From Gemmatimonadota bacterium (GTDB lineage: Bacteria; Gemmatimonadota; Gemmatimonadetes; Gemmatimonadales; GWC2-71-9): a stretch of 49,757 nt of DNA. This document shows positions 41,769 through 49,757 of the stretch, in pieces. Numbering within the stretch: the first letter of the stretch is position 1; every line of letters begins with the position of its first letter. The translations under genes were made by a program, and so were the position numbers. The notes beneath the pieces are model-generated. The model did no database searches. It saw only the letters and a program-made list of their open reading frames with translations, and was not told the origin of the DNA. Location of the stretch: contig PNAE01000007.1 of NCBI GenBank assembly GCA_003169895.1, positions 225,805 through 275,561 on the forward strand, in the 5' to 3' direction.

Positions 41769-43613
41769 ATGACCCGTCTCCGTCTTGTCCCCATCGCGGT
41801 GCTCGCGTGCCTCGCCGCGGCACAGCCGCTCGCCGCGCAGACCTTTCCCACGAATGACCCGGTGATCAAGCGGATCTTCACGTTGGGCATGGATAGCACG
41901 CAACTTTACACCGAGGCACACGTGCTGTTCGATTCACTCGGACCACGCCTGATGGGCACGCCCAACATCAAGCGCGCCCAGGACTGGCTGGTGAACACCT
42001 ACAAGTCGTGGGGGATCGACGCCAAGGAAGAGAAGTACGGTACCTGGCGCGGCTGGATTCGCGGGTACTCGCACATCGACCTGGTCGAGCCGCGCGTGCG
42101 CTCGCTCGAAGGCCAGATGGTCGGCTACTCGCCTGGAACCAGCGGCAAGGACATGACGCTTTCGACCATCATCCTGCCGCGCTTCAAGGACAGCACCGAA
42201 TTCGTCAAGTGGCTGCCCCAGGCCCGGGGCAAGCTGGTGCTCATCGCCGCGCCGCTGCCGACCTGCCGGTCGCAGGATCAGTGGAACGCGTTCGGTACGC
42301 CGGAATCGGCGGCGAAGATGGCGGCAGAGGTGACCGCGGTGAAGACCGAATGGACGTCCGCTCGCGTGAACCCGAACAATCCGAATTCGACCATCACCGG
42401 CGCGAACGCCGGCGTGCGCGGCACCGGATATTCATCGGCGCTCGGCGGCGGCGAACTCGGTGTGCGACTGGAAGACGGCGGTGCGGGCGGCATCATCACC
42501 TCGCGGCCGAAGCTGACGTTCAGCAGTGGCGGTGCTGGCGGCCGAGGCGGTGGTGGCCGCGGCGGCGGCGGACGCGGAGGGTCTCCAGCGGCGGCCAATG
42601 TCACCGTCAATCTGAACCTGGCCGACGGCACGGCGACAGTCGATACCGCGAGTCTCCGGATGGCACAAGCGGCGGTGGCTGGTCGCGGGCGCGGCAGTAG
42701 CGGCGGGGTTGGCGCGATGGAGGTCTTCGAGACCTACAACAAGAAGACCCCGGCGATTGCGCTGAATTGCGAGGACTACGGCCTCGTCTACCGGCTCACC
42801 GAAGCCGGCGACAAGCCGAAGATCAAGCTGAATCTGCAGGGCAAGCTCCTCGGCGAGCAGCCGGTGTTCAACGTCGTCGCCATGGTGAAGGGCTCCGAGA
42901 AACCGGATGAATACGTCGTCCTGTCATCGCATTTCGATTCCTGGGACGGCTCATCGGGCGCGACGGACAACGGCACCGGCACGCTCACCATGCTCGAGGC
43001 GATGCGCATCCTGCGGGCTGCATACCCGCATCCCAAGCGTACCATAGTCGCCGGGCACTGGAGCGGCGAAGAGGAGGGCGAAGTCGGCTCGAAGGCATTC
43101 ACCGAGGATCATCCCGAGGTGATCAAGGGCCTGCAGGACGTGTTCAACCAGGACAACGGCACCGGCCGGATCCAGAACATCGGCGGCGGCGGGATGGCGC
43201 ACTCCGGTGAGCACATCAACATGTGGCTCAGCGAGATTCCGAGCGAGTGGAAGGACGCCGTGCGGGCCAACGTCCCCGGTGGACCGGCGGGCGGGGGAAG
43301 CGACGACTACTCGTTCACTTGCTACGGCGTTCCCACCTCCGGCCTCGGCGCACTCAACTGGGACTACGGCTCGCTGACGTGGCACACCGAGCGAGATACC
43401 TACGACAAGGTCGTGTTCGACGACCTGAGGTTCAACGCCACGTTCACCGCGATGATGGCGTACCTCGCGTCGGAAGACCCGACGATGATCCCGCATGAAA
43501 AGATCGATCTGACGGCGGGAGCGGCGGCGCCGGCAGGCGGCGGGCGCGGCGGTGCCCGGACGTGGCCGGCGTGTGAAAAGGCGCCACGCGTAACAGCACC
43601 ACGACTGAAGTAG
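41769..43613 (+). CDS. Secreted M28 family zinc peptidase
   Basis: A 614-residue exported aminopeptidase-like enzyme. A signal peptide (VLACLAAAQPLAAQ) starts it. Zinc ligands and catalytic residues: His388 and Asp390 (SSHFDSWDG), Asp400 (GATDNG), Glu434-Glu436 (WSGEEEG), a later Asp in FNQDNGTGR, and His539 in WHTERD. A PA-like insert domain precedes this part and carries a Gly/Arg-rich stretch around residues 253-275 (GGRGGGGRGGGGRGG). The C-terminus again has PAGGGRGGARTWPA. The start at 41769 follows a heptad repeat, and another heptad element follows the stop. Confidence 0.9.
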   Translation: MTRLRLVPIAVLACLAAAQPLAAQTFPTNDPVIKRIFTLGMDSTQLYTEAHVLFDSLGPRLMGTPNIKRAQDWLVNTYKSWGIDAKEEKYGTWRGWIRGYSHIDLVEPRVRSLEGQMVGYSPGTSGKDMTLSTIILPRFKDSTEFVKWLPQARGKLVLIAAPLPTCRSQDQWNAFGTPESAAKMAAEVTAVKTEWTSARVNPNNPNSTITGANAGVRGTGYSSALGGGELGVRLEDGGAGGIITSRPKLTFSSGGAGGRGGGGRGGGGRGGSPAAANVTVNLNLADGTATVDTASLRMAQAAVAGRGRGSSGGVGAMEVFETYNKKTPAIALNCEDYGLVYRLTEAGDKPKIKLNLQGKLLGEQPVFNVVAMVKGSEKPDEYVVLSSHFDSWDGSSGATDNGTGTLTMLEAMRILRAAYPHPKRTIVAGHWSGEEEGEVGSKAFTEDHPEVIKGLQDVFNQDNGTGRIQNIGGGGMAHSGEHINMWLSEIPSEWKDAVRANVPGGPAGGGSDDYSFTCYGVPTSGLGALNWDYGSLTWHTERDTYDKVVFDDLRFNATFTAMMAYLASEDPTMIPHEKIDLTAGAAAPAGGGRGGARTWPACEKAPRVTAPRLK

Positions 43614-43623
43614 CAGAAGGAAC

Positions 43624-43725
43624 GAGCGAGAGGTGAGAGGTAAGCGGTGAAAGGGACGGCGGCTTCGTGAGGAGCCGCCTTCCTTCTTACCTTTCACCTT
43701 TCATCTTTCACCTCGCACTTCTTCT
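43624..43725. repeat. Paired heptad repeat element with hairpin
   Basis: Left arm 43624-43658: purine units GAGCGAG, AGGTGAG, AGGTAAG, CGGTGAA, AGGGACG. Inner stem GGCGGCT (43658-43664) with AGCCGCC (43673-43679). Right arm 43684-43725: six pyrimidine units, mostly CTTTCAC. It lies between the M28 peptidase and the MprF-like gene. Confidence 0.8.
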
Positions 43726-43740
43726 TTCGTACCTTACAGC

Positions 43741-45381
43741 ATGAGTCCCGGCGAGCAGCGATCGGCGTGGAAGCGCTGGCTTTCCCTCGGCATTAACGTG
43801 ACGCTGTTCGGCGTCGCGATCGCGATCCTGCACCACATCCTCACCGAGTATCATGTCAGCGACGTCGTCACGTCGCTCCGCCGCATCGGCTGGGCATGGA
43901 TCTGGGCGAGCGTGGCACTTACGGTCCTCGGGTACGCGGCGTTGATCGGCTACGATTACCTGTCACTGCGCATCGCGGGCCACCCGATCGCGGTGCGCCG
44001 CATGTGGTCAGCGTCATTCGTCAGTCACGCGGTCCAGAACAGCGCTCCGATGTCAATCGTTGCGGGTAGCGGTCTGCGTTACCGCTTGTTCAGCCGACTG
44101 GGAGTCAGTGGCAGCGAGACGGCGGCCGTAGTAGCCGGTAACCTGCTGACGTTCGTGATCGGCCTGTTCGCGGTCGCAGGCCTGAGCTTCGTCATCGCAC
44201 CGATTCCAATCCCGGCGATGTTCCACCTGCCGTTCAAGTCGCTGCAACCCGTCGGCGTCACGTTCCTGCTGCTCGTCGTCGGGGCGCTGGTGTTTTCCCA
44301 ATTCGGCAGCGGCAGCGTCCGTTTCTTCCGGTGGCAACTGGACCTGCCTCGCGCCAGCATGCTGCGCGCGCAGCTCGGCGTGTCGGTCGCCGACTGGCTG
44401 CTGAGTTCCACCGCGCTGTATGTGTTGGTGGCCGCGGCGGGCCCGGTGTCGTACCCCAAGTTCCTGAGCGGGTTCCTGCTGGCACAGATCGTGACCCAGG
44501 TGATCCCGTTGCCGGGCGGCATCGGCGTGTTCGAGGCGGCGATGCTGCTCCTCAAGCCGCAGGAGTTGTCCGCTCCGGTCGAGACCGCGGCATTGCTCGT
44601 TTATCGCGGCGTCTACTATCTCGCCCCGCTGTTCTTCGCGACCGCAATCCTGGCGCTCGAGGCGTCGAACAAGCACGGGCGGGACACCACTCCTGCCGTG
44701 CGTCTCGCTCGCGAGGTCAGCCCGCACCTGTTTGCCGTGCTGACATTCATCGCGGGCTTCATGCTGCTCGCCTTCAACACGGTTCGCGAGCAATCGCAAG
44801 GACTCCAGTGGCTGGGCCATCTGCTGCGCCTGGCCGTGATCGAGGGCTCCCACTTCATCGGGTCGCTGGTCGGCATGGGGTTGCTGCTGCTCGCGTTCGG
44901 GCTGGAACGGCGGTTGCGCAGCGCGTTTCACCTCACGGTCGGCCTGTTGTTTCTGGGCATTCCGGCGGCGCTCCTGCGCGCCGTCGACATCCCCAGCGCC
45001 GCAGTGCTCACGGTGCTGCTGATGCTGCTGCTCATGGCCCGGCGCGAGTTCGACCGAACCATTCCGATCACCGACGAGCCGCTCAACGCCGGATGGGTGG
45101 CCGCGGTCGTCGTCGCTGTCGCCGGAATTGGCTGGCTGGGCATCTATCTCCAGGTGCGCCACCAGTACACCAGGAGCCTCTGGTGGCGATTTGCGCTCGA
45201 CCAGGATGCGCCACGCACCTTGCGGGTCGCGATCAGCGTGCTGATGGCGGTGGTGATCTTCATTGCAGCCCGCCTGGTCAGCCGGGCCCGGCGCAGCCGC
45301 AACGTCAGCGGTCGGGCGAAGCAGGCTTCGGCGACGTCTCACGTGAAAACGCCACGGCGAGCAGGAACGCGCCGGTCATGA
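43741..45381 (+). CDS. MprF-like membrane protein without the lysyl-PG synthase domain
   Basis: A 546-residue protein with about 14 membrane segments, matching the flippase part of MprF: FVSHAVQNSAPMSIVAGSGLRYRLFSRLG, QIVTQVIPLPGGIGVFEAAMLLL and LLVYRGVYYLAPLFFA. The last part, RSLWWRFALDQDAPRTLRVAISVLMAVVIFIAARL, is the junction that in full MprF leads into the soluble DUF2156 synthase domain. Here the protein ends with an Arg/Ser-rich tail instead. It would move lipids across the membrane but could not make lysyl- or alanyl-phosphatidylglycerol by itself. Its end overlaps lspA by 77 bases on the opposite strand. A separate synthase elsewhere cannot be excluded. Confidence 0.85.
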   Translation: MSPGEQRSAWKRWLSLGINVTLFGVAIAILHHILTEYHVSDVVTSLRRIGWAWIWASVALTVLGYAALIGYDYLSLRIAGHPIAVRRMWSASFVSHAVQNSAPMSIVAGSGLRYRLFSRLGVSGSETAAVVAGNLLTFVIGLFAVAGLSFVIAPIPIPAMFHLPFKSLQPVGVTFLLLVVGALVFSQFGSGSVRFFRWQLDLPRASMLRAQLGVSVADWLLSSTALYVLVAAAGPVSYPKFLSGFLLAQIVTQVIPLPGGIGVFEAAMLLLKPQELSAPVETAALLVYRGVYYLAPLFFATAILALEASNKHGRDTTPAVRLAREVSPHLFAVLTFIAGFMLLAFNTVREQSQGLQWLGHLLRLAVIEGSHFIGSLVGMGLLLLAFGLERRLRSAFHLTVGLLFLGIPAALLRAVDIPSAAVLTVLLMLLLMARREFDRTIPITDEPLNAGWVAAVVVAVAGIGWLGIYLQVRHQYTRSLWWRFALDQDAPRTLRVAISVLMAVVIFIAARLVSRARRSRNVSGRAKQASATSHVKTPRRAGTRRS

Positions 45382-45802
45382 CACCGGCGTCGGCAAGGTT
45401 GAACGTCCAGAAGCGGTGCGAGCCGAGCCCCAGGTCGATGAAGTCCACCACGCCACGATCCCACCGCAGTCGATCGACAAGGTTCCCGATCGCGCCCGCG
45501 GCGATCAACCCGAGCGCCATTCCCCGCAGGCGGGCCTGCGGCTGACTGCGCCACAGCAAACGGACCACCACGATCACACCGATCACCGCAATGAGCGCGA
45601 ATCCCCAGCGCGACCACGAGCCCAGGCTCACGTCGAGTGCGGCGTTACGATTCAACAACAGCGTCAACCGGACTACGTCGCCGATCGCCTGATGCGGGAT
45701 GCCGATGGGCTGGAGATCGGCATAGGCGAGCACCTTGCTCGCGCGGTCAGCCAACAGCAGCGGGAGTGCCGCAGCAAGGAAGAATCGGACCTTGGGTTGC
45801 AT
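45305..45802 (-). CDS. lspA: Lipoprotein signal peptidase (signal peptidase II)
   Basis: Removes the signal peptide from lipoproteins after diacylglyceryl transfer; the window encodes at least six such lipoproteins. The 165-residue membrane protein has the catalytic Asp motifs GNLVDRLRWDRGVVDFID and FWTFNLADAGVM, and an N-terminal segment FLAAALPLLLADRASKVLA. The usual NxGAAFG box is changed to NRNAALDVSLG. The ATG at 45802 is well placed before the hydrophobic segment; the longer frame is rejected. Its 3' end lies antisense to the end of the MprF-like gene (77 bases). Confidence 0.9.
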   Translation of the reverse strand: MQPKVRFFLAAALPLLLADRASKVLAYADLQPIGIPHQAIGDVVRLTLLLNRNAALDVSLGSWSRWGFALIAVIGVIVVVRLLWRSQPQARLRGMALGLIAAGAIGNLVDRLRWDRGVVDFIDLGLGSHRFWTFNLADAGVMTGAFLLAVAFSRETSPKPASPDR

Positions 45803-45819
45803 GGACCTGCTCGCCAGTC

Positions 45820-47469
45820 TCAGCTGTAATCTGCCGTCAGCGCAAAGCGCGGTTTCCGCCGGGCCGGCGCCGCCTGCTCGAATGCATAGGCGAGCTTGAG
45901 GAGCATGGCTTCGGACCAGGCGCGCCCCATGAATGAGAGTCCGACGGGCAGCTGGCGCACGAAGCCCATTGGTACCGTGATGTGCGGATAGCCGGACACT
46001 GCTGCTGGGCCGGTGAACGACACGATCCCGCCCGCATCGCCATTCACCAGGTCGATCAGCCACGCCGGACCCTGCGTCGGTGCCACGAGCGCATCCAGCC
46101 GATGCTTCGCCATCGTCGCGTCGATTCCCTCGGTCACGGCCAGCCGGTGGATCCGCGCGCGCAATGCGAGATATTTCGCGTCGGTGAGTGGTGCCTTCTT
46201 GACCGACATCTCCATGATCTCCTGCCCGAAATACTGCATCTCGCCGGCCGAGGTCCGGGTGTTGAACGCGATCACATCGGCGAGTGAATGCACCGGCACG
46301 CTGCTCAAGGTGCCGCGGAGGTACCCGTCGAGACCCGCCTTGAACTCGTACTGCAACGCCTCGAACTCGGGGTCGTCGAACTGCCCGGCCGTCACGATGT
46401 CGGCGGGATCCACGACGATCGCGCCGTGCTGCCGCATCAGGTCGATTGCGGACTCGAAGACCTTGTCGGTCGCCGGGTGATAGCCGGAGAAGTGCTTGCG
46501 CACCACTCCAATGCGAGCGCCGCGCAATCCGTCGCGGCTCAAGGCGGTGGTGTAATCGGTGCGGGCGTGTCCTCGACTCGCCTGCGTCGCGGCATCACGC
46601 GGATCCACACCGGTGAGGGCGCCAAGCAGGATCGCGACGTCGCGAACCGTGCGGGCCATCGGACCAGCGGTGTCCTGGATGTGCGAAATCGGGATGATGC
46701 CGGACCGGCCAACCAGCCCGACGGTTGGCTTGATGCCGACAAGCGCTGCGGCCGCGGCCGGCGACGTCACTGAACCGTCGGTCTCGGTACCGATCGCGGC
46801 GGCACAGAAGTTGGCCGCCGCGCCCGTCCCGGAACCGGAACTCGAGCCCGACGGCGTACGATCGAGGGCATAGGGATTTCGTGTCTGGCCGCCGCGCCCG
46901 CTCCATCCGCTCGACGAGTGCGTCGAGCGGAAATTCGCCCATTCGCTGAGGTTGGTCTTGCCGAGAATCACGGCACCAGCGGCGCGAAGGCGTTCGGCGA
47001 CGCATGCGTCCTTCGCCGCCACGTTGTCGGCGAGCGCCAGCGACCCGCCACTGGTCTTCATCCGGTCAGCGGTGTCGATGTTGTCCTTGATCAGGACAGG
47101 GATGCCGTGGAGTGGGCCACGAATCCGGCCGGCGCGACGTTCGTCATCGCGCTGAGCTGCGGTGGCCAGCGCATCCGGATTGAGCTCGATTACCGCGTTG
47201 ACGGCCGGACCGCGCTTGTCGAGCGCATCGATGCGCGCGAGATACTGCTCGGCGATCGCCCGCGCCGTCGTGACGCCGCCCTGCATTCGCGTCCGCAACT
47301 CGTCGATGCTGACTTCGTCGAGGGCGAAGTCGGGAACCTGCGATGGCTCCACGGCCTCGCCTGGAGGTGGAGCGGCGACGTGGCGACCATGGGTCGTGAT
47401 CGCAACGGCGGCGGCAACGCTCGTGCCGACAAAATTGCGACGCGATACTCCTCGCGGCTCCTGCTTCAT
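45820..47469 (-). CDS. Tat-exported amidase (amidase signature family)
   Basis: A 549-residue amide hydrolase. The Tat signal is SRRNFVGTSVAAAVAI. The Ser-Ser-Lys catalytic triad is visible: Lys in PVLIKDNIDTA, Ser in the Gly/Ser-rich GSSSGSGTGAA, and Ser in ETDGSVTSPAA. The rest fits the family, for example TVGLVGRSGIIPISHIQDTAGPMARTV. Secreted amidases of this kind are common in soil bacteria; the substrate is unknown. The lspA gene is 17 bases downstream on the same strand, so the two may be cotranscribed. Confidence 0.93.
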   Translation of the reverse strand: MKQEPRGVSRRNFVGTSVAAAVAITTHGRHVAAPPPGEAVEPSQVPDFALDEVSIDELRTRMQGGVTTARAIAEQYLARIDALDKRGPAVNAVIELNPDALATAAQRDDERRAGRIRGPLHGIPVLIKDNIDTADRMKTSGGSLALADNVAAKDACVAERLRAAGAVILGKTNLSEWANFRSTHSSSGWSGRGGQTRNPYALDRTPSGSSSGSGTGAAANFCAAAIGTETDGSVTSPAAAAALVGIKPTVGLVGRSGIIPISHIQDTAGPMARTVRDVAILLGALTGVDPRDAATQASRGHARTDYTTALSRDGLRGARIGVVRKHFSGYHPATDKVFESAIDLMRQHGAIVVDPADIVTAGQFDDPEFEALQYEFKAGLDGYLRGTLSSVPVHSLADVIAFNTRTSAGEMQYFGQEIMEMSVKKAPLTDAKYLALRARIHRLAVTEGIDATMAKHRLDALVAPTQGPAWLIDLVNGDAGGIVSFTGPAAVSGYPHITVPMGFVRQLPVGLSFMGRAWSEAMLLKLAYAFEQAAPARRKPRFALTADYS

Positions 47470-47554
47470 CGGGATCTCCGGATCGTGAATGGACGGCTCT
47501 ATGATAACGCCAACCGTTCAGGCAGCGGGAGCAATCCCGGCGAACCCTGCCGCT

Positions 47555-48007
47555 TCATGCACTGCACACGAGTGGGGTGCCCGCCTTGCCTGGAGCGAGC
47601 GTGATGAGGACCGGATCCGAGACGGGAGGCAAGGTCCGGATGACGACGAGCTGGAGCATCAGCTGATTGCCGGCGAAATAACCCTGGATCCGGAGCCGAT
47701 CACCCGGAGAATGAATCGCGTTGCCAGTCTCGGTGAACACCGTCGACTCCGCCTGGAAATTGCGATTGGCGTCAGGCACCACCGGACCGAACTCGGCCCG
47801 CTCGCACCGCGCCGTGAACACCATTGCCTGGCTGCTGGCGTCGAACGCGGCATCGGGACTGGACCAGTGACCGCTCAAAGTGTTGCCCGGCTCGAGCGGG
47901 CCTTGGCACGCCGCAAGAAGCACCGTGAGGAACAGGCCGGCGACTCCCCCGGCACGCAGCCAGGTTGCCATCCTGTTGCCGGTGCTTGCGATCGATTGGT
48001 GGTACAT
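47555..48007 (-). CDS. Uncharacterised lipoprotein
   Basis: About 150 residues. The segment WLRAGGVAGLFLTVLLAAC is a lipoprotein signal. The mature part is a small beta-rich domain (SGHWSSPDAAFDASSQAMVFTARCERAEFGPVV to QLMLQLVVIRTLPPVSDPVLITLAPGK). No family recognised. The start at 48007 has GGGAG seven bases before it; an ATG at 47971 would give a shorter signal and is also possible. Confidence 0.65.
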   Translation of the reverse strand: MYHQSIASTGNRMATWLRAGGVAGLFLTVLLAACQGPLEPGNTLSGHWSSPDAAFDASSQAMVFTARCERAEFGPVVPDANRNFQAESTVFTETGNAIHSPGDRLRIQGYFAGNQLMLQLVVIRTLPPVSDPVLITLAPGKAGTPLVCSA

Positions 48008-48291
48008 CGAGGCACTCCCATGAGAAGCGGGGCGTCCAATGCGGTGCGCCCTCACCAACTAGACCTCCGACGGGCCGTCACCGTCACACCCGTCCGGCGG
48101 TCAACGCCAGTCACCGCGACGATTGCGTCAGCGCGCCTCCGGCCCTCGCGCAACGAGAGAGTGTAACGTACGCTGTGTCCTGCCAGGAGAAGCTTACGTC
48201 CTTACGGACGGGAGTTTCCTCGGCGGTGCACTTAATGCGTCGCGCAATGCCGAGGCTGAGGGGTTAGGCGGAAAGTGAGGCTGTGATCTGG
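48008..48291. other. Divergent intergenic region before the phosphoketolase gene
   Basis: About 284 bases between divergent genes, expected to hold two promoters. I see no clear -35/-10 pair. A small hairpin CGTCC-TTA-CGGACG lies near 48195-48209, and an AGTGAGG just before the phosphoketolase start could be its ribosome site. Confidence 0.4.
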
Positions 48292-49757
48292 ATGCGAAAC
48301 ACAAGAGCACGAACGAAGGCGCTCACGCCGGAACTGCTCCACACGATGGATGCCTACTGGCGCGCCGCCAACTATCTGGCGGTTGGCCAGATCTACCTGT
48401 ACGACAACCCGCTGCTGAAGCGGCCGCTGACGCTCGCGGATGTGAAGCACATGCTGCTGGGACACTGGGGCACGACCCCGGGGCAGAACTTCATCTACGT
48501 GCACTTGAACCGGGTCATCAAAAAGTACGACCTCGACATGATTTACATCTCCGGCCCCGGCCACGGCGGGCCGGCCGTCGTGGGCAACACGTACCTCGAG
48601 GGCACCTACAGCGAGATCTATCCTGACATCAGTCAGGACGAAGCCGGGCTGCGGAAGCTCTTTCGTCAGTTCTCATTTCCCGGAGGCATTCCCAGCCACG
48701 CTTCGCCGGAGTGCCCCGGCTCGATCCACGAGGGCGGCGAGCTCGGCTATTCGCTCAGCCATGCGTTCGGGGCGGCGTTCGACAATCCCGATCTCGTCGT
48801 CGCCTGCGTCGTCGGGGATGGCGAGGCGGAAACCGGACCGCTGGCCACCGCGTGGCATTCCAACAAGTTTCTCGATCCGGCCACCGACGGCGCGGTGCTC
48901 CCGATCCTCCACCTCAATGGCTACAAGATTTCCAACCCCACCATCCTCGCTCGGATCACGCGGGAAGAGTTGGAACAGTTGCTCCGCGGTTACGGGTGGA
49001 CGCCCCTTTTCGTCGAGGGTCACGAACCCGCGCTGATGCATGAGGCCATGGCCTCGACGCTCGACACGGCCGTGGAGCAGATCAGGGAAATCCAGCAGGA
49101 CGCTCGCATCCACGGCAACCTCGCACGTCCGCGCTGGCCGATGATCGTCCTCAATTCCCCTAAAGGTTGGACGGGGCCGAAGATGGTCGATGGCTTGCAG
49201 GTTGAAGGCACTTTTCGTTCGCACCAGGTGCCGATTTCCGTATCGCCCACGACGCCGCCCGAACATCTCAAGCTGCTGCAGGACTGGCTGAGGAGCTACC
49301 GGCCGGAGGAACTCTTCGAGAGCTCTGGGCGCCTGAAACCGGAACTGGCCGAACTTGCGCCCAAGGGCAAGCGGCGCATGGGCGCGAACCCCCATGCCAA
49401 CGGCGGCATGCTGCTTCGCGATTTGCGCATGCCGGACTTCCGCAAGTACGCGGTCGACGTGCCCGCGCCGGGAGTGCTCGGCATCGGCGACACGCATGTA
49501 CTCGGGCGTTTCTTGCGCGACGTGGCAAAGCTGAACAGCGAGCAGCGGAACTTCCGCATCTTCGGCCCGGACGAGACGCTCTCCAACGGCCTGGAAGCGC
49601 TCTTTGAAGCGACCGAACGCCAGTGGGACGCCGCGTCCGAACCGAACGACGAATTTCTCGCGCCCACCGGGCGCGTGATGGAAATGCTCAGCGAGCACCA
49701 ATGCGAGGGCTGGCTCGAGGGCTACCTGCTCACTGGGCGGCATGGACTCTTCAACTG
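48292..49757 (+). CDS. Phosphoketolase, N-terminal part, cut by the window edge
   Basis: Splits xylulose 5-phosphate (and often fructose 6-phosphate) with phosphate to acetyl phosphate and an aldose phosphate, using thiamine diphosphate. The first 488 residues of a family that is about 790 long are in the window. [38 protein letters not shown], the ThDP motif [11 protein letters not shown], and [15 protein letters not shown] are all clear family blocks. The frame is open to the last base. The ATG at 48292 precedes [15 protein letters not shown]; a GTG at 48283 in frame is an alternative start. A phosphoketolase suggests a carbon-saving route to acetyl phosphate besides glycolysis. Confidence 0.93.
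   Translation, partial: MRNTRARTKALTPELLHTMDAYWRAANYLAVGQIYLYDNPLLKRPLTLADVKHMLLGHWGTTPGQNFIYVHLNRVIKKYDLDMIYISGPGHGGPAVVGNTYLEGTYSEIYPDISQDEAGLRKLFRQFSFPGGIPSHASPECPGSIHEGGELGYSLSHAFGAAFDNPDLVVACVVGDGEAETGPLATAWHSNKFLDPATDGAVLPILHLNGYKISNPTILARITREELEQLLRGYGWTPLFVEGHEPALMHEAMASTLDTAVEQIREIQQDARIHGNLARPRWPMIVLNSPKGWTGPKMVDGLQVEGTFRSHQVPISVSPTTPPEHLKLLQDWLRSYRPEELFESSGRLKPELAELAPKGKRRMGANPHANGGMLLRDLRMPDFRKYAVDVPAPGVLGIGDTHVLGRFLRDVAKLNSEQRNFRIFGPDETLSNGLEALFEATERQWDAASEPNDEFLAPTGRVMEMLSEHQCEGWLEGYLLTGRHGLFN

Noticed and set aside
1-43725. The heptad arrays as CRISPR arrays
   Set aside because: The repeats are 7-base, contiguous and without spacers, and no cas genes are present.
7399-43725. 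The heptad elements as REP/BIME-type or insertion sequence ends
   Set aside because: There is no fixed sequence between sites, no transposase and no target duplication; the common feature is the period, not a sequence.

Overview
The window is GC-rich chromosomal DNA, about 47 protein genes packed tightly on both strands, with no rRNA, tRNA, CRISPR array, prophage or transposase that I could see. The gene types point to Gemmatimonadota, with Acidobacteriota the main alternative: an acidobacterial-type duplicated orphan permease (ADOP) with a PadR regulator, secreted M14 and M28 peptidases with Gly/Arg-rich inserts, a Tat-exported Gfo/Idh/MocA oxidoreductase and Tat-exported amidase, many small lipoproteins, and an ECF sigma factor next to a DGPF/YCII protein. 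The taxon is an inference from gene content; no marker such as 16S is present.

Layout. 49-5356 (+) is housekeeping: ferredoxin-NADP reductase, cobalamin adenosyltransferase, AroB, a short sigma-70 factor and a YgfZ-like protein. 5426-10684 holds a small repeat lipoprotein (-) and a MoxR-type AAA+ ATPase and its likely vWA partner (+), with an inverted cytidylate-kinase-like/MFS pair between them. 10806-15338 has a 14-repeat propeller lipoprotein (-), an SPFH protein with a tiny ribbon-helix-helix protein behind a strong promoter (+), a phosphonatase-like HAD enzyme (-), a lipoprotein (+) and a small ferredoxin (-). Ada (15489-16541, +) faces a long minus-strand block (16531-24119): two NTF2-like lipoproteins, a TauE/SafE transporter, membrane proteins, a double cupredoxin-like protein, and a VIT1/CCC1 - DUF5829-like - MsrA - LepB chain joined by ATGA overlaps, then a VOC dioxygenase. 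A cold-shock gene (+) with a perfect terminator follows. 24823-36828 is again all minus: oxidoreductase, PH-domain protein with a leaderless MarR gene, acid phosphatase with ferritin-like protein, hybrid histidine kinase coupled to an M14 peptidase, and ADOP with PadR. 37031-45381 (+) holds YCII/ECF42, a GlcD-GlcF fusion, an M28 peptidase and an MprF-like membrane protein lacking the synthase domain. LspA, an amidase and a lipoprotein (-) and a phosphoketolase cut by the right edge (+) close the window.

The most unusual signal is not a gene. Twelve intergenic spots carry runs of degenerate repeats with an exact 7-base period, usually as two arms that are reverse complements around a hairpin. 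The unit differs from place to place (GTGAAAG/CTTTCAC, GAGAGAC/GTCTCTC, CTGGGAG, CTGAGCC, ACCCGGA) while the period does not. They cluster at gene 3' ends, and several stop codons and C-terminal tails lie inside them. They resemble in principle the heptameric STRR repeats of cyanobacteria, but the paired-arm form and the unit change between loci deserve attention.
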